Assembly (NCBI GenBank): GCA_006384855.1
Contig: VCJN01001900.1
Coordinates: 62,001-126,000 of the forward strand
Reading direction: 5' to 3'
Length of the DNA: 64,000 nucleotides
Source of the DNA: Tetraselmis striata
Taxonomy: Eukaryota > Chlorophyta > Chlorodendrophyceae > Chlorodendrales > Chlorodendraceae
Shown: positions 34,763 to 45,961 of the stretch, one piece after another
How positions within the stretch are numbered: position 1 is the first letter of the stretch
How the letters are laid out: the number at the start of each line of letters is the position of its first letter
Made by a program: the position numbers and the translations under genes
Notes under the pieces: generated by a model
Told to the model about the DNA's origin: nothing
Databases searched by the model: none
The model's input: only the letters and a program-made list of their open reading frames with translations

Positions 34763-36830
34763 CTACGCTTCTAGAGTTGCAAGGAGAGGGGGGCGCTCGG
34801 TACGCTCCATCCAGAGCTCTGAGTCGCGGGGAGTGCTGCCCCGCGCATGGCCACCTCTTGGGCTCTGAATTGGCAAACCAAATTGTGAAAGACGGTTCAG
34901 TTTCATCACCTCATCATGCAAATACATGCCGCACATCTGCACATAGGTCAGCAAGCAGTTGAAGCTCTCCTCCCGTTGCTTCTTAATTGATGTACTCGTT
35001 GACACGATGGCGCTCCTCGCTATCAGCATAAGCGTTGCACTCCTCAGAGTCCCTCATGCGGTAGTGGATGGCCGCTCCTTGCAGCATAGTTATGTTGCAT
35101 GACTGCCAGATGTTGATGCTCTGCGCTGTCAAATATATCCATGCAGGAATTGCCACGCATGCCAGGTACTCAGTAGACAACTTACACACAGTCACGTACA
35201 ACGGAGCTGGCCAGTGATAGTCCTAGCAACAGCATAGAGGGCGCCACGCCCAAGGACCAGCACTGCCTCAGTCTCCGCGAAGTGCAAAAAGTCATTGCAT
35301 GTCCAGTTGGCACACACCACACCGCTAGTGCCGGCTGCCGGCAGCATCGGCCGGACCGGCCTGCCAACGTCACTGGTCGGGGCGACCAGCGCAATCCGCC
35401 TTTCCATCTTCTTCATCTTGGGCCGCATATCATGTGAGGGCACGCACATATCGGCAACGCCCTTGCTTGCAGCGGGAGCCACTACGGCCAGGCAGCAACA
35501 ACGATGTAAAAGAGCACCTACCTTCAGCAGGATGCCGACATACTCCCAAAAGTCCTTGACTACCCCTAGCAGTAGTGCATGTGCTATCGGCAGCGGCCAG
35601 AAGTCAACATAGCTTATATACATACATCAGCCATCGCACAAATGGAGACAGGCCCGAAGTGCCGGCTATCGTCTGCACGATGCGCCATGCGACGGCTTCC
35701 ACTTCCAGATACCGCATATATCTGCGATGGACAACTGCAAGTGGGCATCCCCGAAGTATGCAATGTGCTGGGCTTGTAGTCATCGTCGGCAGTCTTTCTC
35801 TGCGCTGCATCCATCACCACCATGTGCACGCCGTTTGTATAGTCGTGGCAGTAAGGGGCTTCTAAACGGCAGACTCCGAAGTAGTACTTGCATGCACCCG
35901 AAGCCGCTCATGTTTGACCAGCATCATCTAGAGCAGTAATACGCAATATGCATGAAGACACATAAAGCATTCACAGTCATACTTTTTCTTGTCCCTGCCC
36001 GCCTCTGTACTATATATGTAGCTGACAGTAGGAGCAGCCGTGCCACGATGCAACTCCACCACGCTTCATAGCCTTGAAGCGTCCATGCATGTCAGCAAAG
36101 AAGGCGCCAATGTGTATATATGTAATTCATCATCACACATTATGCATGTCAGTGTTACATGCCAACAGCAGCCAATCGCATGCCAACATGCCCACTCTAG
36201 GTTGACAATGGGTGCACACCTTATGCTGCAATTCACGGCGCGCTCTGGACTTCTTGCCATCGCAGTCAGTCACCTCATACACATCATGAACAGTCAGTGC
36301 GCCCTCCGCGCTCTGCGCTGTGGCAATTGCCTTGAGTGTCTCTTGCACATATATGTCACTGTGCTTTGGTGCAAAGTGCCATGGGATGATGATCAACACC
36401 TTAATGTTGCGCTATTTCTCCCCCCAATTTGATGATGGCATGTCTTGACATCTGCAGTAACAGGCCACACCGCACTGCAGCAGGTCAAAACCACCCAACT
36501 ATAATTATACTCATACATCTCGCAGTATATAACATCACTAGGGTACGAACCTAATGCCATATATCCAGCAAGAATATGCGTTGCTGTAGTGCAGCTCCAC
36601 CCCATCTCCACATAAATCAAACACCCCGTTGTCTTTGTGAGAAAACTGCCCGTTGGTGGCAGCATCCATGGCCTTGCATGCTTCAGAGTTCCAAAACCCA
36701 TTGATAGATTGGTTTCTGCATGTGCCTCGGCGCAGAGCCCATTCCTCATCCCAAAAGAATTGCTCCACCACTTGCATCGAGTTTCGCGCAACAGCAAAAA
36801 CAAATCAATTAATCTTTGCGCTGACAATGC
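34763..36830 (-). mobile_element. TNP2/Plavaka-like (CACTA-type) DNA transposon relic
   Basis: The minus strand, split over several frames, carries blocks in the order of TNP2-type transposases. They are FFWDEEWALRRG with NGFWNSEACKAMDAATNG and DGVELHYSNAYSCWI (36.78-36.54 kb), IIIPWHFAPKHSDIYVQETL (near 36.39 kb), ISYVDFWPLPIAHALLLGVV with KDFWEYVGILLK (35.62-35.55 kb), NWTCNDFLHFAE (35.32 kb) and CLLTYVQMCGMYLHDEVM (34.97-34.90 kb). In the family the middle block marks the conserved DxMHxLxLGVV-like motif. Multiple stops and frame changes (at least six) separate the blocks, so the transposase is dead, although introns could explain some gaps. The segment is visibly AT-richer than its surroundings. 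Terminal repeats were not identified. The family call is from motif layout and moderate in strength. Confidence 0.5.
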
Positions 36831-37029
36831 TGCCGATGAGAGGGGGCGAACGGAAGGGGGAGGGGGGGGGGGGGGCGCATCACCTCACAAACGGTGAAGT
36901 CGTAGAAACACTTGCGCGGTATTGAGGCGTGGCGAGGTGACTGTCGAGGCGCATGTGGCGCGGTGACTCGGGTTTCCAGCGCGTAAGATTGCAACGAGGG
37001 CAGCGGTCGTCGTCATCGACTCGGCTTGC

Positions 37030-39213
37030 CATCGCGATGGATGGCGAGTCGACCACATGGGCGACCTATCCGACGACCACGACGAACCACTCTCTATGGC
37101 CCACTTTATGACCGTCGCGTGCTCCCCCGACGTTTCCGCCGGAGGCGGCGTCAATCAACTCTTCGCCTCCTCCACCCTCATCCCCCTATGGAGGAAAGAC
37201 GAGAAGGCACGCGGAGACCTCCGAGAAGGAGGACGCTCCCTATCGCCCGCACATACGCTTTATCAGCTTCAGCTCCGCGCTTACGCGCGTCGCCTCCTAT
37301 ACCGCTATGTGGACGATTCGCGACCATATCGCCGCGGCCGTCGCCCCGTCGCAGGTCGCGCACAACACCCCAGCTCGCACGGACATGATACTGACAACGG
37401 GTAATAAATGTCGCTTTGGAAATGGATGATCGCCTAGCGGCGTCCTCTATCGACGCGTCTAACCCTTACGGTCGTACGATCGACCGACGAGCTATCCGCA
37501 GGCGCCTCGTCGCAGATCTTGCCATGCACTCCGTTATGTCCATGTACGAATGGGAGGCCTCCTAGCCCGAGCCGCATGCCCCCCCCGCCCCCCCCCCCCC
37601 CCCCCCCCCCGGGCCCACTCCCGGCCCCTTGGACACCGCTCCCTACCTACACGCCAAAGACCCGGCCGTTCTCCCACCGGGTTCCAACGCTGCTTGGGGG
37701 TGCCGCGCCACCGACGTCTCGACCCCGCCTTCTCACGCGACACGCTATTACGGTCCGCGACACAGCATGACGCCAACATGTCCCTGGCCCGCGGGATAGC
37801 ATGCGCGGGCCACATTCACGCATCGCTGCGGATAGTGCTGGTGCTCGGCGTCAAGCACTTCGCTCACCGATTGCGCGGCTTGCCCCCCGAATTGCCATCG
37901 GATTGTATACGCACGAGAGGGATGCCGTTGTCCATTCCACCCTCGTACACATCATGGACCTCACTGACGATGAGACTGTTGCGCGCCTGTGCCTGTCACC
38001 TATCGACGATGTTGGCCGGCATTGCTATCGACTCGCTAGTACACGAGTCCCACGAGCAACACCTCGGCGCGTTCTATGCCCTAGCGCTAGCTTGGTCGCT
38101 TGCTAAACGCCTACGCAAGATGCCCGGCCCATTGGCACCCTTACTCATTGCGCAACTTGCTAGCTCGGAAACGTCCCCTCTCCCGTGGGCCGCCGCGCTA
38201 CGCCACGTGTGGCAGCTCAGCAAGGTCACGGAGGACTCCTTCCAGCCGTGGGAGACCGGCATGGCCTCTACCATCGAACACGCGCGCTCGACGAGTTGCC
38301 CTCTCTGAACGCCGCTATCAAAGAACCTAAGGGCACGCGCAAGGAGTGGACGCCGCGATTCTTTCGCACACGCACAAGCAAGTGGCGAGCCGTTTTCGAC
38401 ATATTTAAAGCTGCCACACTGCCCGTACGCAAACGTCTACTGACCCAGTCGGGCCACGGGACCGTCGCATACCTAACCTCCCACACTCCCGCAGCTTACG
38501 CTACGGTATCCGAATTGTACTGCGTCGCGCGGTGCAAGTGCTCCGGCGTCGCCGCCCTTGGCGACAGCCCGTTGTGCCCCGAGGACTCGTGCCCGCACTG
38601 CGACATGCCCCCTACTGGCGCTACTCACGAGGCGCTGGAACATCAACATATCGTCCGTTGCCCCCGAACATGCGCGTGGCTCAAGGTGCACGCGCGCGCC
38701 GCCACTACCGCGCTCGTTTGTATCCTATAGGAGGCCGGCGCCTCGCGAGATTCTGTACAAACCGAGTTTCGTGGCATGCGCTCCGCGGATGCAACCCGCC
38801 CGGGCGACGTGGTCCAACTCGACTACATGGGTCCGAGGGTGCACCTTGTGATGTTAGATGCGCCGCCGTCACATGTGTCTTTCGGAACTCCATCGCAGCC
38901 ATGCCGCGGTCCATCCATGGTTCGCCCACCAATGTTAATGGTCGACCGATGCTCTTCGCACCCTGTCGCGCGGCGGCACCGCTTCGTGCCATGCGTCGTC
39001 GAAAAGGGCGCCGGGCGGCTAGGCGAGCACCTTCTCGCCCTTCTCAAGAGGAAGACCGGGCGAGGCGTGGCACCTGAAGCAGCCCGGGTCGTGGTGCGAG
39101 CTCCGACCGGCCGCCCACTGCTAGCTAGATACGGCACTGAACTGCGAAGATACGTGTTGCGCTGCATTTGTTTCTCTCCGAATATCTCTGTCGGCACGTC
39201 GTACCATCATTAG
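37030..39213 (+). mobile_element. LINE-like retrotransposon relic (RT remnant plus Cys/His and nuclease-like C-terminus)
   Basis: Plus-strand pieces in consecutive frames. A start resembling the first RT motifs (FASSTLIPLWRKDEKARG) lies at 37.16-37.22 kb. A long linker follows (around 38.05-38.30 kb). The tail has RFFRTRTSKWRAVFD, LYCVARCKCSGVA, a C-x2-C...H...C knuckle (DSCPHCDMPP, then HQHIVRCPRTC), RSADATRPGDVVQLDY, RFVPCVVEKGAGRLGEHLLA and a Leu/Arg-rich end. This tail order (zinc knuckle, then ADATRPGDVV, then a GRLG block) recalls RT-bearing elements of algae and oomycetes with a nuclease-like domain. The core RT catalytic block was not found; a poly-C run near 37.59 kb and at least three frame changes and stops interrupt the frame. 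Call is moderate. Confidence 0.5.
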
Positions 39214-39399
39214 CCTCATTGTCGACATGTGGGCATCTGTGGGGTTCCGTGGCGATCGAAGCGGGGGCGGTGCTCGACTGGGACCGCTCGGGAGTCGGCG
39301 ACTTGACCCTTGAGACGAGTGGGCTGCACCTAGCGGACCGCTCGCGGCCGTCAGATTTGACGCTCGCGGGGTGGGGGGGGGGGGGGGGGGGGGGGCAGC

Positions 39400-39960
39400 G
39401 TGCTTCGATTACATGATCGATTTCGCGAGCGCGTCCTCCACGACCGTACCCCCGCTTGGGGCAACGACATCTGCTGGTGCACCCCGGGGATCGCGGCGAC
39501 CGAGGCGGAGCGCAACAAGCTAGCGGCGGACCGGGCGTCTTCCGCCCCTGTGCATGGTGTTCACCGGTACTACCCTTTTGTGGTTGAGGACCGCGGCCGC
39601 CTCGGAAAATCCGCTTTGACGGTGGTCTACATCTTCGCGGTGTTGCTTGTTGTGCGCAACTTCCCTGGCGGTCCTTCCGCCCCGACTTCAGGCTTCCTAC
39701 GTGGCCATTCCATCCAGGCTCTTCGGAACTTTGTCGCCAGCCAACTCGCTGAGTTCCGCCATCACCTGTCGCGCACGCGGCGGGGGTTGTTGCAGCGAGT
39801 CTCTGCTTGCGTGCATGGTACCTTGAACGGCATTCTCTCTGCCGGAGTGCAGACGGCCAAGCCTGATGCGTTTGCCCGTGGTCATTCCGCACCCTCTTCT
39901 GGTGCTGTTTCCTACCTCGTAATTGCTGTAGGTCGTTTCCTTTATTTCCTTTTTGGGTGA
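39400..39960 (+). mobile_element. Second, related C-terminal tail fragment
   Basis: A 186-codon frame right after a G run (39371-39396). It carries YYPFVVEDRGRLGKSALTVV and then a helical segment (FAVLLVVRNFPGG). The VExxGRLG core matches the tail of the preceding relic (VEKGAGRLGEHLLALL), so it looks like the 3' end of a second copy or subfamily. The 3' part (39930-39990) contains TTTCCTGATCGCCTTTCGCC, also seen in variant form near 23280. Confidence 0.4.
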
Positions 39961-41209
39961 TTTCCTGATCGCCTTTCGCCGCTAGCTCATGTGACTACAG
40001 GTATTATTATCCTTATCAGTAGTAGCCTCAATCATTGTTGGCTTCGGCGGAAGGTTTCTATTTATTATTTGGCCGGCTGGCCGCTAATTGCCAGCCTCCG
40101 CGCGCGGCCTCGCGGTCTGGCGCTGAGTGGTTTGTTACGCTTATTGATGTAGGCATTTTCCTTCCCAGTACTTTCCGTTCTTCCTCCGGACGCTTTGCCT
40201 GTATAAATCAAGCCGCCCACATGTCATCGCCGTAGTCGTCGTCAGCTGGAGCGCTCGATGAAGCAACAGCGCGTGATGATGACGACGCGGATTATGACTA
40301 CGCGCCGGTGACAAGTCGACCTTGCCAATATCTTTTTGGTCGACCTTGCTCCGCCGGCCCTGCGCTACGACGATGATGAGTTGATGACAGCATGGCAGCA
40401 TGCATCATGGGGTCGCAAAATATTGACTATCATTTTGAAAAAAGGTACGGCAGGCGATCCGCCCACTCCCGGTTCGTCGCGGCCGCACCACTCCTGCGCC
40501 ACCGCACCTTGCCTCGCTGCTGGGCTTTCCCGCCGCCGGCCTGATAGCCCGCTCCGGTTACTTATTCTGACACGCTGCCGCGAGCGTCTCACACGATTCT
40601 CACGCGCCCTCTGCGGCAGTCGTCGGCAGCCCCCGCAGTTGGGTCTGTCTACCCATGGTGCTTGCCAGTGGCGGGCGGGTCTCTGCTCCGCCAAGCGCCT
40701 CGCTTGGCCGCCGTAAAAGTCGGCCCGTTAAAAAGGAGAGCGGCCCCGTGCAGCTCCACATCGCCAGCCCTGCACGAAGCCACCCCGAGGACGGTGCGTG
40801 CCCTCTTCAAACCCAGCTGACCTACCACCAGTCCGCAGTATCCCAAGACCGCTCTTGCTGGGTGCTAGTCCTCGCTCCACGGCCGGCCACTGGCCTCTTG
40901 AAGGCGGCCCCACGATTACAAATCTGCCGCCACTTTCATGCTGCGGTAGCTTGTTTTCTTGTTTGTGGGCCAGACGCGTGCACTCGGAGGTGTCGCGCCA
41001 CCGAAATTTGCGGCACGTAACCCGGCAACTCCTGCCAATCAGTATCGGTCTGCTCATGCACTCGCGCGTGTTCCGCTGTGCCGGCAGGTTCGCGCCTCTT
41101 ATTTTAGCCGCCGTTGCCTTGTGTCGTAGTAGTCGCTGCGCGGGAAGCCAGCGCCGACGCCCTGCACGACCCCGTCTCGGAAGCCAGCGACCAAGCGGTT
41201 ACGGTGGGG
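39961..41209. other. Spacer with transposon ends and ARID-PHD promoter
   Basis: 40150-40208 carries one arm of the inverted-repeat family seen at 33.0 and 33.7 kb. The rest has no recognised gene; the 110-126 codon frames at 40336-41057 show no family features. The last few hundred bases should be the ARID-PHD 5' region. Confidence 0.4.
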
Positions 41210-44064
41210 ATGAGCGGAGAATCAGCGGACGGCCCGCTCGCTGCCGAGACGAGCGAGGTGCTTGAGACCACATCCAAGTACTCGGACGCCTCCGACTTGG
41301 AGCACGCCCACACAGCCCAACAGCCGGAGGCTGTTAACCGGCCCGTGGACAAGGCGAAACAACGCGCCCTAGCCGAATACCTGGAGCGGTCCGTGCGGCC
41401 GGAGCTCACACGTTGTTCAGAGCAAGAGTTTCTCGACGACTACAAGCTGTTTCACGAGGTAGTTGCGCTCGCGCTTGCCAGTCTTAACCTGACAGGAGTG
41501 CCCCCTAGTCGCCCTATTCCAAGGTGTCTGTCAGTATCATCGACAGCTGGATGGATATGGAGCTGGTGGTGTATCACATGAGTGTTTCCCGGCGCATGCT
41601 GACACGCTGCTGCTGCCTGCACACTTGCTGTGCCTCCAGATCACGCGCTACGGGAGCCTGAAGTTCAGCCGCGTGCATGGGGAGCCTCTCGATATCTTCA
41701 ACCTGTACCGACAGGCGTGCGACTGCGGTGGTTTCGACAAGTACGCAGATGGCATCAACTGGACCGGCCAGGTAATATCTCCCACTCTGATTGCAAGAAC
41801 GTTGCTCTCACTTTGGGGGGCTATACCTGATAGTGTCTGCTGCCAGTTAGGCGGCACACCATCCGGTAGGGTAAACATGGCAGAGGCCCCAGCGAGTGCA
41901 CAGTCTACCAGGCTAAGTGACAGTAAAACAAGAGGGCGCATCACGATACCCCGGCTGGGTATGTGGCCGCGGCCCCACAGGCGTCGTGTGCGCGCACGCA
42001 GGGGGGGGGGGGGGGGGGGGTCATTCCAGGGGAAGCGCTGGTGCACAGCTGTATGGGTTTATGGGTTTATTAGGTTCATACCGGACAAGCGTCTCCAATA
42101 CCTGGGGTTCCGGGGCAGAGCGCCGGTGCGATGTTACTGTGATGCAGGGGGCGGAGGGCGCGGTTGGTGTGTGCAGAGAGCAAGATGGTATCTGTGTCAG
42201 GGCTTGTTTGATCTAGGGTAGGTGTACAGCGGGGAGCGCGGTGGGGCCCCTTCCTGTATTGAGCCTCATGCTCTGCACACGCAGGTGTTCCCCGCCATGA
42301 AGAACTGGAAAGACAACCACAAGCAAACCGGCATCGGGAACCACCTTAGGACGCAGTACTGCAAGCTGCTGCTGCAGTATGAGAGGGTTCACCAGGACGA
42401 CCTCAACGTGGACGCCTGTCAAATATGCAAAATGGTACATGGGGCTGGGACGCCTCTAGGGCTGCCCACGCGTGACCGCCGAGCGCTGGCAATACGCGTG
42501 ACTAGCAGCAGCCCTCACCTGCGCGATGCCTGGCCTGCAGGGTGACGAGGATTTCGGGGCGCAGTGGTTACTGTGCACCACCTGCGAGGGGTGGTTCCAC
42601 TACCACTGCGCGCTCAAGGAGGTGAAGCAACGACCGAAGACAGCCAACGCGAAGATCTACAAGTTCTCTGTCTACGAGAACGCCAAGCGCGGGGTGGAGT
42701 ACACATGCACGGGGTGTCTGCACGGAGCCCAAGTTCTGCAGGCCTTCGGCGGGGCGAACGATGCTGAGAGTGATGAAAACGGCACTGATGCAGGTGAGGC
42801 CCTTGGCGCTTTCGAAAAGGGCTTTGGTGCTGTTCCTTGCATCACTTTCGGCATTGCTGCCTCCCCCTCTTGTTTCCCCCAACAAATGGGCCCGTCCACT
42901 GCTCGCATATGACCTCTCAGACCCACCCCGGACTCTTGTTGCTTGTTCCAGCACCGCAGAAGCAGCACAAAAGCAGCAGCAAGGCAGCGGCAGCAGCGGG
43001 CCAGGCCTCGCTGGGCGACACACGGAAGCGTACGCATGGCGCAGCCACGCCTGGGGTTGCCAGGGCACCCTCTGCCAGAGCGCCAGAGGCTCCGCCCCTC
43101 AAGGTGGCGAGGACAGTCCCCGGTGACCAGCAGGGCTTGCACGCAGGGGCTCATGCTGCCCGGCAGCCGAAAGCCTCCGCGGCGAGGGAGGAGCAGGCGG
43201 CGCACTCGTCCGCCGCAAAGAAAGCGCCGGCAGCGCCGCTGAGGCCTGGCGCGCCCCGTGCTGTGCCAGGCGATGCTGCCGCCCCGTCAGGCGCACCGGC
43301 AAACCCAATATTGGCCCCTGCTGCCCCGGCAACGGCATCCACAGCCGCCGCGAAAGCCGCAGCCGCTCGCGCTACGGTCATGCAGGTGCCCACCGCACGT
43401 GGCATCGTGATCAAAGACCTTCCGGACCAGCTGCAGCGGGATGATTCCGGGGACGCACGCCCCGATTCCGACAGCCACCCTGCGGAGACGCCGGCACCAG
43501 CGATGGACGCTCGGCCCAAGCCGGTGAAGGGAGTCTGTGGCAGAAGGGCGGGAATCAGCGGCGGATGCGGCTGGAGGTAGCCCCCCCCTGGCTGGGGAGT
43601 CGTTTGAGGACCTGCTCGAGCGGGCCCAGAAGATGACAGAGAGCCTGAAGAAGCAGATCAAGCACTCTGCCGAGTACGCCGAGCTGAACGGCGAGGGGGT
43701 CGACATTCAGATCTCCCGCCAGGTGCTGGCCAGGGTGAAAAAAGCCAAGCAGGTCACCATTCGACTCTGCGTGAACGCGGACCTGAAAGCGAACCAGCTG
43801 GCGTACAAGCAGCTGCACGACTGCGCGCTCAAGTTTGGGGAGGATGTGATGGCCGCCCGCCGCTTGCAGGACTGGTATGCTGAGCTCTGCCACGCCGCTA
43901 AGGTGAAGGTGGTGTCCAGCTTTTTCCCCATGCTCGATGCATGGCGGGAGAAGACCGAGGACGCTGTGTTTGCCGTGGAGCTGGACCGGTCTGCTGGCAC
44001 CGCAATTAGGGTCACTCTTTCGACGCGCGGGGCTCCGCTGGAGCCAACCAATATGCCAGCCTGA
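41210..44064 (+). CDS. ARID-PHD chromatin protein
   Basis: Exons fit at 41210-41458, 41640-41771, 42285-42434, 42541-42793 and 42952 onward to 44064. The ARID/BRIGHT DNA-binding domain is built from exons 1-3: FLDDYKLFHE, GEPLDIFNLYRQACDCGGFD, then NHLRTQYCKLLLQYE. A PHD finger follows: CQICKM, WLLCTTCEGWFHYHCAL and YTCTGC give the Cys4-His-Cys3 order. Then come an Ala/Pro/Lys-rich linker and a helical C-terminal domain (FEDLLERAQKMTESLKKQIK; QLAYKQLHDCALKFGEDVMA). Such proteins read DNA and histone tails in chromatin remodelling complexes in the nucleus. The C-terminal domain lies in another frame from about 43528. Removing one G in the AAGGGAG run there restores a continuous frame, so a base error or a real frameshift is likely; no normal-sized intron fits. 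TGTAA at 44201-44205 is a probable poly(A) signal. Start is the first in-frame ATG. Confidence 0.88.
42001..42020. repeat. Poly-G tract (about 20 nt) in ARID-PHD intron 2
   Basis: A G run on the sense strand inside the intron 41772-42284. Confidence 0.85.
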
Positions 44065-44888
44065 GCAGTCCTGGCATTGCTGCGACTCGTGACTCCCTCC
44101 TTCCCAACCCATTCTCCTCCCCCAGGCTTTTTTGCACCCCGTACCCCCCGCGATTGCATGAGTTAGCCAGGGATAATAAGTAAATCACCCGCTACGGTGT
44201 TGTAAGGATTCATAGAGCAATCTGTGAAATTTAGCGCTTCCCAGCAACCTGTGTAGCCTCTGCATAACCTATGTGATATCGTGAAGTATTGTTGCCTGGG
44301 GATATCACACCGTTACGTGGTTTAATAAGACATGACGCGATTCGAGATACGTGCCATTGCAGCGGTTAAGGTCTGTGGTGCTGCCATTTCAACTGATGCC
44401 GCATTGCACTGAATACGTGGCGCCGCGTACGTGCCTCTGCGAGGCTTACCAACGGTTATGCTGGCCAGCGCGTTTGGTATTCCAATCTGAGCGAGTTTCC
44501 GATGGGCAAATAGCAGCGATGTGGAACTTCTGAATTGTCCCTCATAGGCAAAGTCTACTGCGGGTATATGTTCGCGTACATGGTGTTGTCCTTCAGACAA
44601 ACACCGAAGGCGCTATCTTAAAATACATGCTTTGGGATTGCGAATCTTCGGTGTTGAAATGCCCTTATGCCGTTGAAAGCAACAGATAGATGCAACATGA
44701 GGAAGGTGGCCGGCTTGGTACAAGCGTGCAGGAAGTATCATCATCGTCACACATTGCATCATAGCAGAATGCTGGTAGCGTGGGGCGACGCGCAATCTAT
44801 TGCTGCTGCATATTTCTCTGCTCGGTAGTTTATTACAGACCAGCACCTTTTCATTAATGCCTCATCCTCGTGACGACTCTAGTCATTA
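44065..44888. other. Convergent spacer
   Basis: Contains the ARID-PHD 3' UTR (TGTAA at 44201) and the 3' side of the Asp/His-rich gene. No gene seen. Confidence 0.45.
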
Positions 44889-45961
44889 TCAGTAGCCGCC
44901 ACCATTGCTGGGGTAGCCGCCGCCGTTGCTTGGGTAGTCGCCGTTACTGCTTATTGTGTAGCCGCCGTTATTGTCGCCGGGGTAGCCGCCGTTGTGCCTG
45001 ATATTGTTGTCATCGTCGTCATCGTCGCCGGGGTGCTTATTCCGGTCCTCGTCATCCTTATTGTCGTCGTCCTCATGATCATGATCGTCATGATCATCAT
45101 CATCCGTGTGGTCATCATGATCATCGTCGTCACGACTGCCCGTGAGGCTACGGTGGCGATGCTGCTCATCGTCATCATCATCCTTCTTGTTGTTGCCATC
45201 ATCGTCCCTGCCGTGGTCGTCATGGTCATCAGCACCAGACGTATCGTCATCGTCCTTATGGTGGTCCTCGCTGTGGTGGTCATCGTCGTCGGGGTCATCC
45301 TTACTGCCATCGCTGCTGTCGTCGTCGTCATCCTTGTCGTCGTGGTCATGATGCTGACCAGATGAGCTATCGCCGTCGGCATTTTCATGACGGTAGTCCC
45401 CGTTGCTGGGGTAGCCGCTACCGCTGTAGGGGTAGCCGCTTCCGTTGGTGAAGGAGTAGCCGCCGTCGTTGGGGGGGAAGCTGCCACCGTTACTGGGGTA
45501 GCCGTCGCCGTTACTGGGGTAGCCATCGCCATTGCTGGGGTAGCCGCCGTTACTGTCGTCGTGTTGGCCAGCATCGTAGTGCTGGATATTGCTGTCGTCG
45601 TCGTCATCATCCTTGTTGTCATCGTCGCCACCATCATCATGATCGTCGTCGTCCTTGTCGTTGTCGTCGTGTCCACCAGAATGATCGGCATCGTCCTCAT
45701 GTCCATCGTCGTCATCCTCGACCTCTACCTGACGTCGGTGTACTCCTTTGTTGTATTGTTGTCTTCATATAGCTGCTGCTGTGTGTTCATGCCCTGCTCG
45801 TCAGCATAATCGTTGAGCACCCCAACACTCTGGACATGGCGACCGACGTGTCTGTCGCTACTCCCCACCCCGCGCAGCAAGCGACCGGCGACTGGGGATG
45901 GCTGCCAAGCGACAGCGAACAGAAACGCCACTGCGACGGCGGCTTTCACCGGGGGCGACAT
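44889..45961 (-). CDS. Secreted Asp/His-rich acidic protein with GYPSNG repeats
   Basis: The minus strand has an ATG at 45961 followed by a signal peptide (VKAAVAVAFLFAVAW, then PVAG). About 215 bp on, a second frame is open without a stop from about 45760 to a TGA at 44889-44891, roughly 285 codons. A short intron (for example a donor after LLRG and an acceptor near 45740) or a frameshift must join the two; I could not decide. The second part is extremely acidic: blocks such as HDDNDKDDDDHDDGG and HDDHTDDDDHDDHDHEDDD, with His and Asn. They alternate with glycine-tyrosine repeats (NGGYPSNGDGYPSNGDGYPS in the middle, GYPSNGGGYPSNGGGY at the end). No enzyme family is recognised. Asp/His clusters suggest divalent metal or calcium binding at the cell surface or in a mineral or matrix setting; this is inference. 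The opposite strand is also open but encodes only Val/Ile/Ala, a shadow. Confidence 0.65.

Noticed and set aside
39366-39396. G runs as telomere-like or rDNA boundary signals
   Set aside because: Pure homopolymers without a telomeric motif (TTTAGGG/TTTTAGGG), found also inside introns.
44994-45809. Plus-strand Val/Ile/Ala-rich membrane protein frames
   Set aside because: Mirror-image shadow of the Asp/His-rich minus frame. The other strand has a signal peptide and non-random Gly-Tyr-Pro repeats, so the minus strand is preferred.
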